DNA of 7,751 nt from CAZKUN01 sp964555935 (lineage in GTDB: Bacteria > Armatimonadota > Zipacnadia > Zipacnadales > VGFC01): positions 1-7,751 of the forward strand of contig CAZKUN010000352.1 of the NCBI GenBank assembly GCA_964555935.1, in the 5' to 3' direction. The position numbers and the translations under genes were made by a program. Position 1 is the stretch's first letter; each line of letters opens with the position of its first letter. Positions 1-7,100 of the stretch are shown here, piece by piece. The notes beneath the pieces are model-generated. The model was not told the DNA's origin, did not search any database, and saw nothing but the letters and a program-made list of their open reading frames with translations.

Positions 1-7
1 CCTACCC

Positions 8-55
8 GTGTCGGACACTTGTTTTGCCGCCGTCCGCAAAACGGGTGTCTGACAC
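8..55. repeat. REP-like 48-base palindrome, copy 1
   Basis: Arms at 8-27 and 36-55 flank an 8-base loop (28-35, CGCCGTCC). The left arm is GTGTCGGACACTTGTTTTGC and the right arm is GCAAAACGGGTGTCTGACAC. The outer 11 bases of each arm are themselves near-palindromic (GTGTC-N-GACAC). Imperfect pairs are G-T wobbles when the plus strand folds: position 13 (G) with 50 (T), and TT at 19-20 with GG at 43-44. It lies 37 bases past the stop codon of the 1240-residue gene. Confidence 0.9.
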
Positions 56-92
56 GCCCCACCCTACAGAAATTCCCAATCCCCCTCCGCCG

Positions 93-3000
93 TCACCGCC
101 TCTCTACCCTCGCATGCCACAGGTAGCTGATGTTGCCTCCGGGGGCTGGCAACGGCGCGTGCGTGTACATGAAATCAGTCGCCGCCGCGACCACCGGAAG
201 CGCCGCCTCCGGATTCGGATTCATCCCGCCGATGCGCCAGAAATACCCCCACCCGTTCAGCCGGTACGCGCCGATGAAGTCCTGCGCCAGGCCTGTCACC
301 AGCGCGGCGTGTCCAGGATCCTCGGGGGTCGTCGGCAGCGCGCGATTCACCGAACTCTCGAGCGTCTGGATTCTCCCCGCGACCGCATCGCCGAGCACAG
401 CTTTGCCGATCGGCGTCACCTTAAGCGGCTCCGCCGGCTGATCCACTTCGCCGCCGCCGACGGGCAGTCCCATCGCACCCATTCCGCTCGGCCCGAGGGC
501 CGCCGTCTGCCACTCGCCGCCCTCGCGCCACGCTGCGGTGTGGAGGCTATACCCTCCGACTTCCCACCACGATCCGCCGTTGTCGACATACTCCCGGATC
601 GCCCCGAGCATCGCGCGCCAGTCGCCACCCACGCAGGGCACGATCTCGCCGTATGGGTTCACGATGGTATGCCACGTGGTCACGCCCGCCTCAAGCGCCG
701 CCGCTAGCTCCTCTCCGCCGCGAATGACGCGTAGCGGCACGTCTAGCTGCTTCACCAGCGGCATAGTCCCGAGCGCGTCGATCCACTCGGATGGCTGCGT
801 CTGCGTCCAGGTGGGGGAGACCCCCTCACCCAAGTCGATCACGCCAAACGCGGGCCTATCGCCCGGCCAGACGAGTGGCGCCTTCCCCGCCAGTTCCGCC
901 GGCGCCGTTACCACTTCGTCCTCGGCGCGCCGCGGGATCGCGAAGCCCAAAACTCCGTCGACCACCTCAGCCTTCGCCGCCGGGCCGCCGTCTATCGTGA
1001 TCGATACGTCGCCCTGAATCGCGTCGGGCAACTCGATGTAGACCTTGCTGGTTGGAGGGCTGTATACCCACACGTCGACGGCGCCATCTCCCATCTCGGC
1101 GATGTACGTTACCCCTTCAGGTCGCACTTTCTTCCCGCGCGCCAGCAGGTTGGCCGCGATCATCCCCGGAGCCTCGGCGATATACCCGAAGCCCGGCAAC
1201 CTGCGTTCGCCGTCGCTCATCGGCTCGGGGCTCAGGTTCGCCACGATCTCGACATCCCCATACGTCGCGCGCATCACGCCGGGGCTTTCGGCTGATTGCC
1301 TGTGCTCGAATGCCGTCACCGGCTCGCCGACGTGGCGTCCGCAGACCGACTTCTGCAGCCGGTCCAGGTATCGCAGCCACTCGCGCGGTGGATCCTTCTC
1401 AAGCGCCGTCGCCGAGACGCGGAAGCTCATGCAGAAGCCCAAGCCCAGCGTCCAGCTCACGACCTCGCGGTTGGTGACGAACTGACCCAGGTCGTGGTAC
1501 AGCATGGCCGTCTTGTCGTGGGCGAGGATCTGGGCTAGTGGAAAAATCTCCCACGTGTCGGCGGGGTACGTCTCTCGCATCGGCGTCCGCCATGAGGGCC
1601 CGCCCTCGGTCGGCACGATCGTCCAGCTCAGCCCGCAGAGCTGCGACTCGTAGTTGATGACCCGATCCCATCCCGCCTCAGTCGACAGCGGGCGCACCTG
1701 ACTGTCCTCCGCCGCCTGACTCAGCAACCCATCGATGTACGCGTACGGCGTCGGCGATGCGGGGTTGGTGTCATACCTCCAGCTCCGCGCGCCCACCTGA
1801 TCCTGGAACAGAATGTCCACCGGGAAATCCTCGGTGAACTGCCGGCGCGTTTCGCGGTTGATCGCCTGCACCGCCGGGTGCCAGAAGCAGATCGTCCAGC
1901 CGTCGTTCGTGCTATACCGCTCCCGGTATGGCTCGCCGCTAAGCTGCTTGAGCAGCGGCGCGGTGCCCTCGCGTTCAAACGTCGGTCCCTTCGGGTGATC
2001 GCACCACCACGTCGGGTTCGTATACGGCATCATGATGTGCCCGAGCGCGCGCGCCCGGTCGTAGAACTCGCCGAACTCCTCCGGCGTGCCAAAACCCTCG
2101 CGCACCGGCAAGTGGTCCGGGTATTCCTTGTCGAATCCGCCCTTGAGGTAGTCCGCGTAGTGGACTTGAGTCGGCACGGGCAGCTTGTCGAGGTTCGCCA
2201 GCTTCTCCGCGCACGCTCCGGCGTAGTAGACCAGCACTGAGTTCTTGAACTTGTCGAGCATCTCGGGCGACATTTTCTGATCCAAACGGCGCTCGATGCC
2301 GTTGGCGGCCGCATACGATTCCAGGCCCTCGACCACGTTGTTGCCGACCGTCATCCTCACCTCGGGCGCGCGCCACGTGGTCCCCGGCTGCACATACGTC
2401 GCGAACGGTCGGTCGCAGTAGCCGCCCTCCTCGTCGCCGCCGCACTCCAGCCGTCCGGGCACGAAGATGTTGCTGGTGTCCTCCGCTCCCGCCCATGGCT
2501 CCGGATTCAGCCGCTGCGCCCGGTAGACGGACGACGATCCAGCGGCGCCGTCCAAATGAAAAAAATCCGCGAACGCCGCCGGATAGAGAGAGCCGTGGTT
2601 CATGTACCGCACCGGCCTCAGCGCGTAGAAAAACGGATACCCGCCGACCTCGAACCAGCTCCCACCTGCCCGCACGTAGCTGCCCGCCGCGCTGACGGTG
2701 TCCATCACATCCCCGTCGACCGGTGCGGGGGCCCACTCGCCATACGGATTCAGGATAGCGAGGTAATCGCCCGCCTCGGCCGCCGCGATAGTCTCCGATG
2801 GCGTGGTTAACGCCACGAACTCCTTGCCTCCGGCGCGCGCCGCGTGCTGCAGTTGCCGTCGCCACTCGTCCACGGTGACCGCCGTCCATCCGCCGCCGGA
2901 CGGGCCTTGGTTCAGCGCGATGAGTCCGATCTTCGTCCGTCCCTCGGGCGCGTCTGTGGTCAGCCGGGCGATGATGCTTCGGATGACCTCGGGCGGCAGC

Positions 3001-3815
3001 CGCGCCTCGCGGTCGCCGATGGATCCCCCGATCCGCCAAAGATACCCTTCGCCTCCGATGTGAGATGCTGAGATCCACGGTCCGTTGTCCGAGTCGACGA
3101 CAGTCAGGTCGGCTTGGCCGCGCGTGCACGGGCGATTCACCACCGCCTGCGCCGTGTTGACGCGCTCGACCAGGCCTGCCCCCAGCCACTCCCGCCCTTC
3201 CTCCGTTACGCGAAGCGTCGTTGCCGGGTCGTCGTTTTCCCGTTGATCCAACCGGCCGCCAAACAGCGCCTCATAGCCCGCTGGCCCGGAGATCTCCTGG
3301 CGCCATGCCGCGGGGTTCTCCTGTGGTTGCATCCCGAAGAACTTCGCGTTGAACGCCGTCCCCACCGACATATTCCCGTTCGCCGGGCAAATGAACCGCT
3401 CCACCGTTCCGGGCTCAAACCTCAGCCTCCCCGGCAGCGCGAAATCGAGGACCACCTTGTCCTTCGGCGTCACCTCACTCGTTAGCGCCACGCCATCCTC
3501 TCGCGCCGTCGCTGTGACCTGCACCGTCACCTCATCCATCCGCCACTCCATCACGTGCGCGCCCTCGGCGTCTGATATCGTGAACCCGCCCTCCGCTACA
3601 TCCGCCGCCGAGATGGTCGACCCGTCCTCGAACTTGATGTGCCAAAGCCCTTGCTCGCCGCTCTGCCAGATCGACTCGCCGCCTTCGGTGACGGACGTGA
3701 TGGCGCCGTCCGCATCGCTGAACGCCACGCGAAACCCATCGCCCTTCAGCGTCGGCCCGCCTCCTTGCGCGCTCGCCGTGACCGTCGCCATCAGCATCAC
3801 GAAAAGCCTCATCAT
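93..3815 (-). CDS. Secreted DUF6259-like putative glycoside hydrolase with duplicated, permuted accessory domain
   Basis: The protein has 1240 residues. I chose the ATG at 3815 because AGGAG lies 5 bases upstream and a signal peptide follows directly; the ATG at 3812 (spacing 8) is an equally good start. A longer frame opening with GTG at 3962 begins inside a palindromic repeat and adds only low-complexity Arg/Gly/Ser residues. Visible layout: signal peptide 1-16; beta-rich N-terminal domain about 20-165; half-domain A1 169-284; half-domain B1 296-393; a TIM-barrel-like region about 510-820; a beta-rich part about 835-970; then B2 989-1089 and A2 1094-1217. Barrel-like strands end in acidic or aromatic residues: VHYADY, MMPYTNPTWW, VDILFQDQVGA (Asp667, Asp672) and STEAGWD (Glu713), which are candidate catalytic positions. 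The overall pattern resembles DUF6259 glycoside-hydrolase-like proteins; this is recalled, not searched. Substrate unknown. Probably exported and acting on a glycan. Confidence 0.9.
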   Translation of the reverse strand: MMRLFVMLMATVTASAQGGGPTLKGDGFRVAFSDADGAITSVTEGGESIWQSGEQGLWHIKFEDGSTISAADVAEGGFTISDAEGAHVMEWRMDEVTVQVTATAREDGVALTSEVTPKDKVVLDFALPGRLRFEPGTVERFICPANGNMSVGTAFNAKFFGMQPQENPAAWRQEISGPAGYEALFGGRLDQRENDDPATTLRVTEEGREWLGAGLVERVNTAQAVVNRPCTRGQADLTVVDSDNGPWISASHIGGEGYLWRIGGSIGDREARLPPEVIRSIIARLTTDAPEGRTKIGLIALNQGPSGGGWTAVTVDEWRRQLQHAARAGGKEFVALTTPSETIAAAEAGDYLAILNPYGEWAPAPVDGDVMDTVSAAGSYVRAGGSWFEVGGYPFFYALRPVRYMNHGSLYPAAFADFFHLDGAAGSSSVYRAQRLNPEPWAGAEDTSNIFVPGRLECGGDEEGGYCDRPFATYVQPGTTWRAPEVRMTVGNNVVEGLESYAAANGIERRLDQKMSPEMLDKFKNSVLVYYAGACAEKLANLDKLPVPTQVHYADYLKGGFDKEYPDHLPVREGFGTPEEFGEFYDRARALGHIMMPYTNPTWWCDHPKGPTFEREGTAPLLKQLSGEPYRERYSTNDGWTICFWHPAVQAINRETRRQFTEDFPVDILFQDQVGARSWRYDTNPASPTPYAYIDGLLSQAAEDSQVRPLSTEAGWDRVINYESQLCGLSWTIVPTEGGPSWRTPMRETYPADTWEIFPLAQILAHDKTAMLYHDLGQFVTNREVVSWTLGLGFCMSFRVSATALEKDPPREWLRYLDRLQKSVCGRHVGEPVTAFEHRQSAESPGVMRATYGDVEIVANLSPEPMSDGERRLPGFGYIAEAPGMIAANLLARGKKVRPEGVTYIAEMGDGAVDVWVYSPPTSKVYIELPDAIQGDVSITIDGGPAAKAEVVDGVLGFAIPRRAEDEVVTAPAELAGKAPLVWPGDRPAFGVIDLGEGVSPTWTQTQPSEWIDALGTMPLVKQLDVPLRVIRGGEELAAALEAGVTTWHTIVNPYGEIVPCVGGDWRAMLGAIREYVDNGGSWWEVGGYSLHTAAWREGGEWQTAALGPSGMGAMGLPVGGGEVDQPAEPLKVTPIGKAVLGDAVAGRIQTLESSVNRALPTTPEDPGHAALVTGLAQDFIGAYRLNGWGYFWRIGGMNPNPEAALPVVAAATDFMYTHAPLPAPGGNISYLWHARVERR
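165..851 (-). other. Second copy of duplicated alpha/beta domain, order B2-A2
   Basis: Half B2 (549-851, residues 989-1089) contains FGVIDLG, IVNPYGE and YVDNGGSWWEVGGY. It runs almost directly into half A2 (165-536, residues 1094-1217), with AAWR, PAEPLKVTPIG, SVNRA and GYFWRIGG, then LPVVAAATDFMY. Shared with copy one: NPYGE, GGSW[FW]EVGGY, AAWR, L[KR]VT..G...LG, VNR and GY[LF]WRIGG. The B-A order, beginning with a strand and ending with a helix after the Gly-Gly motif, looks like the native order of an amidotransferase-like domain. Confidence 0.7.
2637..3311 (-). other. First copy of duplicated alpha/beta domain, order A1-B1
   Basis: Half A1 (2964-3311, residues 169-284) contains AAWR, PATTLRVTEEG, VVNRP and GYLWRIGG, and ends in a helix-like LPPEVIRSIIARL. 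Half B1 (2637-2930, residues 296-393) contains a strand IGLIAL, the motif ILNPYGE and the helix-strand pair YVRAGGSWFEVGGY. Each half has a clear counterpart near the C-terminus, but there the order is B then A. The B half recalls class I amidotransferase-like or ThuA-like folds (strand, loop, helix, Gly-Gly turn, strand). That fold assignment is an inference. Confidence 0.7.
3768..3815 (-). other. Sec signal peptide of the 1240-residue protein
   Basis: Residues 1-16 read MMRLFVMLMATVTASA. There is a short charged start (Arg3), a hydrophobic core (LFVMLMATV) and an Ala-Ser-Ala motif just before Gln17, the pattern cut by signal peptidase I. No lipobox cysteine is present, so export to the periplasm or medium is more likely than lipoprotein anchoring. 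The signal also fixes the gene start, because it would be internal if translation began at 3962. Confidence 0.8.
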
Positions 3816-3820
3816 TGCTT

Positions 3821-3825
3821 CTCCT
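3821..3825 (-). promoter_or_regulatory. Ribosome binding site deciding the start of the 1240-residue gene
   Basis: AGGAG on the minus strand lies 5 bases before the ATG at 3815 and 8 bases before the ATG at 3812. It is a canonical Shine-Dalgarno sequence and supports a start here rather than at the GTG at 3962. Confidence 0.8.
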
Positions 3826-3830
3826 GTCGT

Positions 3831-3847
3831 CGGCATGGAGCGTGCCG
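3831..3847 (-). promoter_or_regulatory. Small 5-bp hairpin just upstream of the ribosome binding site
   Basis: On the transcript, CGGCA (3847-3843) and TGCCG (3835-3831) pair around a 7-base loop and end 5 bases before AGGAG. The stem is short and GC-rich. It could influence ribosome access together with the upstream hairpin, but a stem this short can arise by chance. Confidence 0.3.
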
Positions 3848-3856
3848 TCCTGGACC

Positions 3857-3873
3857 GCGAGCTTCCAGCTCGC
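3857..3873 (-). promoter_or_regulatory. Perfect 7-bp hairpin in the predicted leader
   Basis: On the transcript, GCGAGCT and AGCTCGC pair perfectly around a GGA loop. It lies about 11 bases after the predicted transcription start and well upstream of the ribosome binding site, so it would stabilise the 5' end rather than hide the start. The surrounding GCTGGAAGCTCGCGG sequence may belong to a dispersed repeat; I cannot confirm this from a single copy. Confidence 0.5.
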
Positions 3874-3890
3874 ATGGCCGTCGTACCATG

Positions 3891-3919
3891 AGTATCCTTG
3901 CTCATGCGTCGTTCGTCAA
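3891..3919 (-). promoter_or_regulatory. Predicted sigma70-like promoter of the 1240-residue gene
   Basis: On the minus strand, TTGACG (3914-3919) matches the -35 consensus at five of six positions. GATACT (3891-3896) matches the -10 consensus at four of six. The spacer is 17 bases. Transcription would start near 3884, giving a leader of about 70 bases before the ATG at 3815. The promoter begins just after repeat copy 2, so the gene is probably expressed independently of, or in addition to, read-through from the upstream gene. Consensus match only. Confidence 0.5.
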
Positions 3920-3951
3920 TCCCCCGTCCCTCATCCACCCCTCTCCCACCT

Positions 3952-3999
3952 GTGTCAGACACTTGTTTTGCCGCCTTATGCAGAACGGGTGTCTGACAC
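3952..3999. repeat. REP-like 48-base palindrome, copy 2
   Basis: Arms at 3952-3971 and 3980-3999 flank the loop CGCCTTAT (3972-3979). The left arm is GTGTCAGACACTTGTTTTGC and the right arm is GCAGAACGGGTGTCTGACAC. The TT/GG wobble of the other copies is kept, and a further T-G wobble comes from GCAGAAC against GTTTTGC. The element lies 33 bases upstream of the predicted -35 box of the downstream gene. Confidence 0.9.
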
Positions 4000-4055
4000 T
4001 AAGATTCCCAATCCTCCTCCGCCGTCCGTCATCCCACTTCCACCCTCTCGCACCT

Positions 4056-4103
4056 GTGTCAGACACTTGTTTTGCCGCCTTCTGCAAAACGGGTGTCTGA
4101 CAC
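4056..4103. repeat. REP-like 48-base palindrome, copy 3
   Basis: Arms at 4056-4075 and 4084-4103 flank the loop CGCCTTCT (4076-4083). The arms GTGTCAGACACTTGTTTTGC and GCAAAACGGGTGTCTGACAC pair throughout except for the TT/GG wobble shared by all copies. It lies 25 bases beyond the stop codon of the upstream gene, so its minus-strand transcript would put a strong hairpin at that mRNA's 3' end. No U-tract follows it on that strand. Confidence 0.9.
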
Positions 4104-4128
4104 TAAGACTGCCAATCCTCCTCCGCCG

Positions 4129-7100
4129 TCACTCCTCCACATCAAACCAAACATCCACCTCGATGTCCTCTCCATGCGGAACGCCCACACCCTCCGCGTA
4201 TGGCCACCCCGGCGGCTGGGTGAACGCGCCGGTGGATATGTCCGACGAGCACTGCCGCCCATCCGCCAACTCAAGCTCCAGCCAAAACCGCCTTACCTTG
4301 AAGTGATCGCGCTTTGGGTTGCTGAGAGCAAACGTGTTCCGCCTCTGCAGCGTGGCTATCGCCTCCGCCGTCAGCGGCACGCCCACGGCTTCGATCCAGA
4401 CGCCGTCACGCTCGTTGCCGCCGGCGGGAATCATCGGCCCGATCTCGATCCCGTTCACCACCGCATCCGAGCCATAGTCGCCCGTCCCGCCCGAGAGCCC
4501 GCACCCGTCGTAGCGCATGAAGCCGGACGTCGCCGCCTTCAGATCCGCCACGCTCAGCCCGTCGATGGGATATGGCCCTGCCTCGCGGCGATAGCGCTCG
4601 GCGTCGTCCTCAAGCACTCGCGTGAGCACCGCCGTCGGCGTCTCGATGCGCATCTCGGCCCAACATGCCCAGTCGCCGGTGCTGTTGTCGTCCTCGCCCA
4701 CGTCGACGATCATCTTGATCCGCACTTCCTGACCGCGCCACGGAGTGAGGTCGCCCTCCAGCGTCAGCCATTCGTGCTGCTCGACGAGCTGTTCGCCGAT
4801 GATCGTCTCCGTCCCGTCCTGCTCAACCACCGCCGCCTTGTAGAGCATCCCGTCTCCCGGGTCGCTGCCGTCCTTCTTGCCAACCGTTGCGCGGAATACG
4901 CACTCAACATCGGGCACGGTCAGCGCGCCGAACGTCGCGTAGCTGTACCCCACCGCTCCCGACCACGGTGGATGTCCCATCCAGCCATCCTTCTCATCCA
5001 TGTCGCACGATGACCGCCCCGGCGCGATGTAAGCCCGCGTTTGAGCAACGTCGGTCGTCTCCTCTTTGCCCCGCAGCCGGATGCCCATGGCGAACGCCTC
5101 CGGCACGCCTGCTAGCTGTCGGAAGCCCACGGTCGTCCGGATCACCTTCTGGATCGCCAGGCCGAACTTCCCGCTGTTGATCCCAACCGTCACGACCTCG
5201 AGGTCCTCGCGCGTCGGCGCGCCCAGATCCAGCCGCGCCTCGGACTTCGTCGCCGGGTCGAGCGGCGCGTCGGTCCGCTGATCGCCGACGCTAACCGTCG
5301 CCTTCCGCCGGTGGTCCAGGTTGCTCTGCATCGTGACGACCAGTTCGTTCTCCTCAAGCGCGAGCTGCAGGTCCGCCAGCGGCATGACGGTGAAGTCGAT
5401 CCACGCGCCCTCAAACTCGAACCATAGCCTACCGCCGGGCTTCGCATCGATCGGGATCTCGACGCGGTGATTCTCCTCGCCCCTCACCGTAACCGTCTCA
5501 CCGGCGATCACCGCGTCCCGCTCGCATGTCAGCTCAACCTCGGGCGTGTCAGCGCCACTCACCAGGTAGCTGAACGCGCCCTCGACGGGCATCACGTACG
5601 TCAGCCCACGCGCGACGCGCGCCTTCGCCTCACCTAGTTCGATCCGATCCTCGCCGATGGCCGTCGCCTTGGCGCCGCCGATGGCGAAGCCACCCTCCGC
5701 CGCCTGGAACGGGATGATCTCGTGCCCGCCGCCCTCGAGCGTCCGACAGATCACGATGCCGTTGCCCGCCGCCTTCTCGTGCCGCGCGAACGTCCCGCGC
5801 CCATCAATGAATAGATAATCCGGCGTCGCCGCGTAATCGCTCCGCGCGCCCGTCCGGTCGCCGCTGTAGACCTCCACCGAGCCGTCCTTCGTCCATCCCG
5901 CATACCCGTTCGGCGGCAGATCGACCTCTCGCCCGAATGCGTCCACCGTCATCCTCTCGTCGCGGCTGCCATTCGCCGCTGTCACGCACTCATTCGCATA
6001 CTTCGACACGACCTGGCTGCGCTTGTACGCGCCGACGGCGAGGGCCTGGCTCGTGTCGAGCAGATCCCCATCCGCGTCCGCGTAGCGGATCTCATCAACG
6101 CTCGACAGGCAGTACTCGCTGCCGAGTTGCTGGATCATGTAATAGCTCCGCAGCGCCGTCCGCAAGCCGCCGCCGTCGTATGTCAGGAAGCCCGGGTGCC
6201 CAAATGCGACCGTCGCGGCCAGGAACCGGTCAATCGAGCCGTCGATCTCCCGGACGTTAGAGCCAATGCTCTTGTCGCGCCCGAAGAACATCCCCGTGTT
6301 GCCCATCCCGAAATTACAGCACAGATCATGGAGCTTGCGCAGGTCGAAGTCCACAAGCCACGGGTTCGCGCTCGGGTTGTACTCGTAGTCTTGGCCGTAG
6401 TTTCCGTCGGTCAGCCCGCAGTAGAACGCGTGGTAGTTCCCCTCCGAGTAGACCGGCCCGTCCCATGCCTTCTTCTGGTGCAGCATAATCTCGCCATAGC
6501 TGTAGAAGGTCGCCGCGAACGTGCCCGCGCCAGGCACGCGTGGATCGTAGTCGACCCGGTCCCATGGCGCGATGGCCGTGTGCACGTCACAGTACGCGGT
6601 GCTGAAGTGGAACTTCTCCTCGATCATCGGCGCCAGCATCGCGGCAAATTCAATGGCCCGCGAGGGTTTGGGCGCGTAGCACCTCGGCCACGCGGTTTGG
6701 AGCTGGTTGTCGGCCATGCGGCTCACGCGATCCGCCGACCAGTACTCGTTCACCGGCGCGAAGTCGGTATAGTTGTTGTAGGAGCCATATACGAAGCCCA
6801 GCTCATCTTGCATGATCCGCGCGTATTCGAACTGGCTCTCATCCCCGCCCTTGCCGGGCGCCGTGCGGGTTCTGAATGTAAAACTCTCCCCCTCGTCACG
6901 CCAGCCCGTCTCATGGTCGGTCACCACCACCTCGGTCATCCCATACCGATGACACTCCCGCCAGTGCGCCGCGTCGGCCTCGCGGTTGCTCGCGCCATGC
7001 GCGCGCCAGACGCGCGTCCCCGTGATGTGCTTCCACTCGGAAACCGGATTGGGAATCGTCGGCATCACGTCCTCGAACCGCTCCGAGACGGTAACGAAGA

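Larger units (their letters stand above)
3926..4130. repeat. Tandem pair of about 104-base repeat units containing palindromes 2 and 3
   Basis: Palindromes 2 and 3 start exactly 104 bases apart and their flanks are also alike. The 27 bases after each (4000-4026 and 4104-4130) match at 25 positions, reading TAAGA..., then CCAATCCTCCTCCGCCGTC. The upstream flanks are pyrimidine-rich and alike (GTCC.TCATCC ... CTC.CACCT) with a length difference of about 6 bases. Copy 1 carries the same right flank at 71-94, but displaced about 15 bases from its palindrome. The conserved unit is therefore longer than the hairpin. Together with the promoter and leader it fills the 313-base intergenic space; I see no small gene there. 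Confidence 0.8.

Noticed and set aside
96..130. C-terminal codons of the 1240-residue gene as remnants of the repeat's upstream flank
   Set aside because: Only a short pyrimidine-rich similarity (CTACCCTCGCA against CCACCCTCTCGCA) is visible, too weak to separate from chance.
24..707. 227-codon open frame on the plus strand
   Set aside because: It starts in repeat copy 1, is Pro/Arg/His-rich, and lies antisense to the well-supported domain repeat of the minus-strand gene.
1975..3189. 404-codon open frame on the minus strand
   Set aside because: It overlaps the 1240-residue gene in another frame, is rich in Arg, Gly and Ala, and has no domain-like motif. It is a shadow of high-GC coding sequence.
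3816..3962. Upstream extension of the 1240-residue gene to a GTG at 3962
   Set aside because: It starts inside a palindromic repeat, lacks a ribosome binding site, encodes low-complexity residues, and would bury a clear signal peptide 50 residues in.
3952..4103. CRISPR array
   Set aside because: There are only two neighbouring repeats with large internal palindromes, and the intervening sequence is itself conserved rather than unique spacer.
4056..4103. Rho-independent terminator for the upstream gene
   Set aside because: The hairpin is strong, but no run of U follows it on the minus strand and its sequence is that of a dispersed repeat. A role in 3'-end protection remains possible.
4072..5013. 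313-codon open frame on the plus strand
   Set aside because: It begins within a palindromic repeat and runs antisense to the upstream gene. Its composition is that of a shadow frame.
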